From an uncultured Clostridia bacterium (GTDB lineage: Bacteria > Bacillota > Clostridia > UBA1381), in assembly GCA_934476675.1 (NCBI GenBank), contig CAKSOE010000054.1, forward strand, positions 1 to 6,573: 6,573 nucleotides of DNA, read 5' to 3'. The notes under the pieces are model-generated. The model had not been told where the DNA came from, did no database searches, and worked only from the letters and a program-made list of their open reading frames with translations. A program made the position numbers and the translations under genes. Below are positions 3,399-6,573 of the stretch, piece after piece (within the stretch, counting starts at the first letter, position 1; each line of letters begins with the position of its first letter).

Positions 3399-6272
3399 AT
3401 GAAAACAATAAAAAAGAAGGCGATGATAAACAGGATTGTTAAGTCGGTAATATGTACAGCGGCGGCAGCCGGGATAATGGTAAGCACGTTTGCTGCCGCA
3501 ACGGTATATGCAGCGGGCGCAATCGGAGATTTTGCCAATATGGTTGTGCTTGTAAGATTTAAGGGCGACGCACAGGGCGATAACGGTACTGGCTTTAATA
3601 AACCGTACAGCAGCGCCATAGCGAATGCGCCGAGAACATATTGGGAGAGTCTTATCCGCAAATTTAACGGAGTCAACGACAAATTCGGGGCAGGATCGTT
3701 TAAGGAGTATTTGCGGGATATTTCCGGCGGACAGCATATGGTCGAATCGGTGTTCCCGCAAACGGACGGCGACGGTTCGATATGTTATCTGACAATGGAA
3801 AGGACTGTTGACGAATACAAGAGTGCGGTCGGGGAAATTCAGATGATTAAAGAGATTGCCGGACAACTGAATGCAAAATATCCGAATCTTGACGGCAGGA
3901 CAATAGACAGGGATAACGACGGTGTTGCGGATAATCTTATGATTATTGCGCAGGTACAGTCGAACGGACATTTTGTGGCGCATTCCGCCAATGCCGGAAA
4001 CGATACAAAGATCGCGGGAAAAGGCATAGGGCCGTATAATCTGATTGAAACAACCTTCAGTGATACTTCGGGATACTACGGATTTAATATTCATACGGCG
4101 GCACACGAATACATACACACCTTCGGAGTGCCGGACTACTACCGGCAGAATTATATATCGGAAACGCGCGACACGCCTGTCGGACTGTGGGATCCGATGG
4201 GCGTTCCCGGGGGCAGACCCATGCCGCTTGCGGTAACGCGCGAGGCAATCGGCTGGACGACAGTTGACGAAATACAGCCGCAAAACGGCGTGTATACCCT
4301 ATACGAGGCGTCTGCCGCTTATGCGGATAAAACAAAAAAACAGGCGGTTAAAGTAAAGACGCCGTTTTCGCCGACTGAATATTTTGTCATAGAGTACCGC
4401 AAAAAAGGCGAAAGATACAAATTTGATACATTGGATCAGACGGCGCCGGCAGACGGCATTATTGTATATAGAGTAAATCCCGTATATAAGGATGAAGGCA
4501 ATCTTCGCGGCAACGACTATATCTATGTATACCGTCCGAACGATACGAGTATTACCGCATCAGCGGGAGAAATCGGAAAAGCGCAGATCGGGCTTCCGGC
4601 ATATTCTGCTGCGAGACAGGAAATCGGAAGTCTTGATTTGAATCAGACAATCACGGATAACGCTGTATGTTATTCTGACGGCCGAAATTCGGGAATACAT
4701 ATCAAGGTCACCGAACAGAACGACAATTCGGTTAAATTCAGTATAGAATTTCCGGATTATACTAATATGGACCTCTGGAAGTCATTAGCAAATGCTGATG
4801 GCGGCAGCGCATTATCGGGCATAAAAGCGTCAGAGGTAAAAACTGCCGCAGACGGGAACAATCTGTATGTATTGGCGCAGGATATAAGGTCGTCTTCGGT
4901 ACTCCGATATGACGGAGATAACTGGACAAATCTCGGAAAGTGCGCCGAGACCGGAGGCAGTGGGGCATTGACCGTATTTAACAGCGAACCGTACGTGCTT
5001 TTTGCCGACTACAACGGAAAATGTGAACTGAAAAAATACTTGGGCGGAAAGTGGAATACGGTATCGGTACTGAATTTCGGAGCGAACAAGTATTCAAATG
5101 CGCCGGCGCTCGGTGCGGCAGGCGGTAAACTGTATGCACTGATAGATGACTGCGGCAAAAATCCGCAGCTTTATGCGCTGAATTCCGGTACGCTTGAAAA
5201 GTCGGGCAGCGCGTTGAATGTAAAACTCGTTGCGTCACCGGAAATTTTTGATAAATCCGGCTGCCCCGCAGTAATATACGGAGACTTTTTCGGAAAGAAA
5301 ACAGAAGCAAAAACACTTGAACCTGACGGCTGGAAAAGCATTGTGACCGAATCCGGCAGCGCAAACGCAAATGATGCGGCGGCAGCGGACGGAGAAGTTT
5401 ACCTTTTCAGCACATATAACGAACAATCTCCGAAACTGAACATTCTGACAAGCGATGGTATGAATCTTGCTTATGATTTAAGCGCTGTTCCGGCAAATTC
5501 GTCATACGGAAGCATAGCGGTCGGTACGGAATGTATTTATATATCTGTTCTGCAGGACGGCGCAGTAGTCACATACAGCGCGCCGAAGGACGAGCCGCAG
5601 AATCTTGCCCGGCTCGGAGACGTAACGTGCAGACCTGCATGGAACGGCTCAATGCAGCTTATAAACAACATGGTTTACAGCGCGGTAGTGTCGTCAACTG
5701 ATACGCCGATTGATGTAAAATATCATGAAGCGCTCGACGATACACTCCGTCTTGCAAAAGCCAAAGCGATAGCGGAGAGCATTGTTGAAGGATATAGGGT
5801 AACCGACAGCAGCGGTAAAGCGGAGCTTGAATATAAGATAAAAGCAGGGCTTTTGGAAAGCGGATATACAAATGTTACGGCAGCGGTGAATGAATTTACC
5901 GTCACCCACGCAACCGCTTCGGCAGAGGGGTCAGCCATAGGGACGGTAACGCTTGTTTGCGGAAGAAAGTCGGACATTGTAAGGATAAATAAAACTATTG
6001 CAAAGCTGACGGAAACAAAAATATTGTTTTTATCGGATAAAGAGGTAAGGGTATCCCTGAACGATACCGGAGAAAAATATGTAATTTTTGCGGAATACGA
6101 AGGAGAAGAACTGAAAAGAACCGCAATAGTCCCGGTCACATTTAACGAACCGGGAGAAAAAACGGTTTTGTTGCCGGGCGGATGGACAAAAACAACCGCA
6201 AACACTTTCCGGGCTTTTTTCTGGAACAGTTTGGAGGATATATGGCCGCTTTGCGGGAATGATGCGAGATAA
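3399..6272 (+). CDS. Secreted M6-family zinc metalloprotease with beta-propeller-like region
   Basis: The 957-residue product starts with a long signal peptide, hydrophobic from about residue 14, with cleavage near VYA-AG at 38-39. The M6 (immune inhibitor A-like) catalytic region covers roughly residues 45-360: VVLVRF near 49, the Asp-rich motif DRDNDGVAD (170-178) that in M6 enzymes resembles a calcium site, the zinc motif HEYIH (His236, Glu237, His240) followed by TFGVPD with Asp246 as probable third ligand, a Met-turn WDPM at 264-267, and YFVIEYR and GIIVYRVNP at about 328 and 353. Residues 488-778 show about seven weak repeats such as LYVLAQD...RYDGDNW, suggesting a beta-propeller. The last 180 residues resemble C-terminal domains of clostridial surface proteins (FRAFFWNSLEDIWPL). 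No SLH, sortase or dockerin signal is seen, so it is probably released. Known M6 enzymes cleave extracellular host or environmental proteins; the substrate here is unknown. Confidence 0.92.
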   Translation: MKTIKKKAMINRIVKSVICTAAAAGIMVSTFAAATVYAAGAIGDFANMVVLVRFKGDAQGDNGTGFNKPYSSAIANAPRTYWESLIRKFNGVNDKFGAGSFKEYLRDISGGQHMVESVFPQTDGDGSICYLTMERTVDEYKSAVGEIQMIKEIAGQLNAKYPNLDGRTIDRDNDGVADNLMIIAQVQSNGHFVAHSANAGNDTKIAGKGIGPYNLIETTFSDTSGYYGFNIHTAAHEYIHTFGVPDYYRQNYISETRDTPVGLWDPMGVPGGRPMPLAVTREAIGWTTVDEIQPQNGVYTLYEASAAYADKTKKQAVKVKTPFSPTEYFVIEYRKKGERYKFDTLDQTAPADGIIVYRVNPVYKDEGNLRGNDYIYVYRPNDTSITASAGEIGKAQIGLPAYSAARQEIGSLDLNQTITDNAVCYSDGRNSGIHIKVTEQNDNSVKFSIEFPDYTNMDLWKSLANADGGSALSGIKASEVKTAADGNNLYVLAQDIRSSSVLRYDGDNWTNLGKCAETGGSGALTVFNSEPYVLFADYNGKCELKKYLGGKWNTVSVLNFGANKYSNAPALGAAGGKLYALIDDCGKNPQLYALNSGTLEKSGSALNVKLVASPEIFDKSGCPAVIYGDFFGKKTEAKTLEPDGWKSIVTESGSANANDAAAADGEVYLFSTYNEQSPKLNILTSDGMNLAYDLSAVPANSSYGSIAVGTECIYISVLQDGAVVTYSAPKDEPQNLARLGDVTCRPAWNGSMQLINNMVYSAVVSSTDTPIDVKYHEALDDTLRLAKAKAIAESIVEGYRVTDSSGKAELEYKIKAGLLESGYTNVTAAVNEFTVTHATASAEGSAIGTVTLVCGRKSDIVRINKTIAKLTETKILFLSDKEVRVSLNDTGEKYVIFAEYEGEELKRTAIVPVTFNEPGEKTVLLPGGWTKTTANTFRAFFWNSLEDIWPLCGNDAR

Positions 6273-6276
6273 GGAA

Positions 6277-6280
6277 GGAG
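6277..6280 (+). promoter_or_regulatory. Ribosome binding site deciding the start of the last gene
   Basis: GGAG lies 1 nt before the ATG at 6282 but 7 nt before the in-frame ATG at 6288. The spacing favours 6288 as the true start. Confidence 0.65.
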
Positions 6281-6287
6281 AATGAAA

Positions 6288-6573
6288 ATGAAACAAAGAA
6301 GGATGCTGTCTATATTGCTTTCCGCAGTAATGCTGCTGAGCCTGACGGTTCTGCCGGCAAAGGCGGCAGACGCCAAAATAAATATCAAGATCGGAGACTA
6401 TATTCGACTGGGGACATATAATAACGAGTCTGTCTTGTGGCGCTGCGTTAACGTTGACGACAACGGTCCGCTGATGCTCTCGGACAGAGTGCTGGAGGAT
6501 TATATGCCCTACGACGCAATGACAAGCGATAATGCCGATACATGTTCGCACAGGCGCAGCGGTTATCGGAGCA
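6288..6573 (+). CDS. Secreted DUF6273-like protein (C-terminus beyond right edge)
   Basis: The 95 residues in the window begin with a signal peptide (MKQRRMLSILLSAVML..., likely cleavage after AKA). The mature part starts with IGDYIRLGTYNNESVLWRC, then DNGPLMLSDRVL. The pattern, a GDYIxxGxYN start with LWRC and PLMLSD, is typical of the DUF6273 domain found in many exported proteins of Clostridia; its biochemical role is not known. The frame is still open at the right edge. The gene follows the protease stop by 15 nt with its ribosome binding site in the gap, so the two are very likely co-transcribed. An in-frame ATG at 6282 would add two residues but is too close to the ribosome binding site. 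Confidence 0.8.
   Translation, partial: MKQRRMLSILLSAVMLLSLTVLPAKAADAKINIKIGDYIRLGTYNNESVLWRCVNVDDNGPLMLSDRVLEDYMPYDAMTSDNADTCSHRRSGYRS

Noticed and set aside
3315..4283. Minus-strand 322-codon open frame
   Set aside because: It is antisense to the catalytic region of the M6 protease; its composition (many Arg, Cys, His, Tyr) is typical of a shadow frame.
5723..6388. Minus-strand 221-codon open frame
   Set aside because: It is antisense to the protease C-terminus and the next gene start, with no domain or start signal.

Overview
The window looks like a chromosomal stretch from a Gram-positive anaerobe of the Clostridia (Bacillota), probably a gut or environmental lineage. This is inferred from the mix of S-layer-homology (SLH) anchored and secreted proteins, a copper-amine-oxidase-N type protein, strong AGGAGG-like ribosome binding sites, sigma-A style promoters and intermediate GC. 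Almost everything encoded here is exported: all four intact or edge-truncated genes start with a signal peptide.

Layout. (1) 1-2207, minus strand: the N-terminal 735 residues of a large surface protein. It has a signal peptide, a spacer of eight 9-residue repeats, four tandem 139-residue units (each two PepSY-like domains, so eight PepSY copies) and the start of an SLH wall-anchoring region that runs off the left edge. (2) 2208-2726: a 519-bp divergent intergenic region with two good outward-facing promoters that share an identical 13-bp -10 segment in inverted orientation. The minus-strand side has a leader of about 320 nt holding a possible 30-codon ORF and, directly behind its stop codon, a rho-independent terminator. 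This is an attenuator-like arrangement. (3) 2727-3164, plus strand: a small secreted protein with a copper amine oxidase N-terminal-like domain, closed by a strong terminator at 3164-3202. (4) 3203-3380: the apparent remnant of a BFD-like [2Fe-2S] protein, without a start and with a frame break. (5) 3399-6272: a 957-residue secreted M6-family zinc metalloprotease with a beta-propeller-like middle and a C-terminal region typical of clostridial surface proteins. (6) 6288 to the right edge: the start of a secreted DUF6273-type protein, 15 nt behind the protease and probably in its operon.

How it may fit together (inference): the genes build the cell surface and extracellular space. PepSY domains are known from M4 protease propeptides, where they can inhibit the enzyme, so a wall-anchored array of eight PepSY modules close to a secreted metalloprotease is a plausible but untested inhibitor/protease or sensor pairing. 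The most unusual regulatory feature is the divergent promoter pair plus the leader terminator in front of the PepSY/SLH gene.
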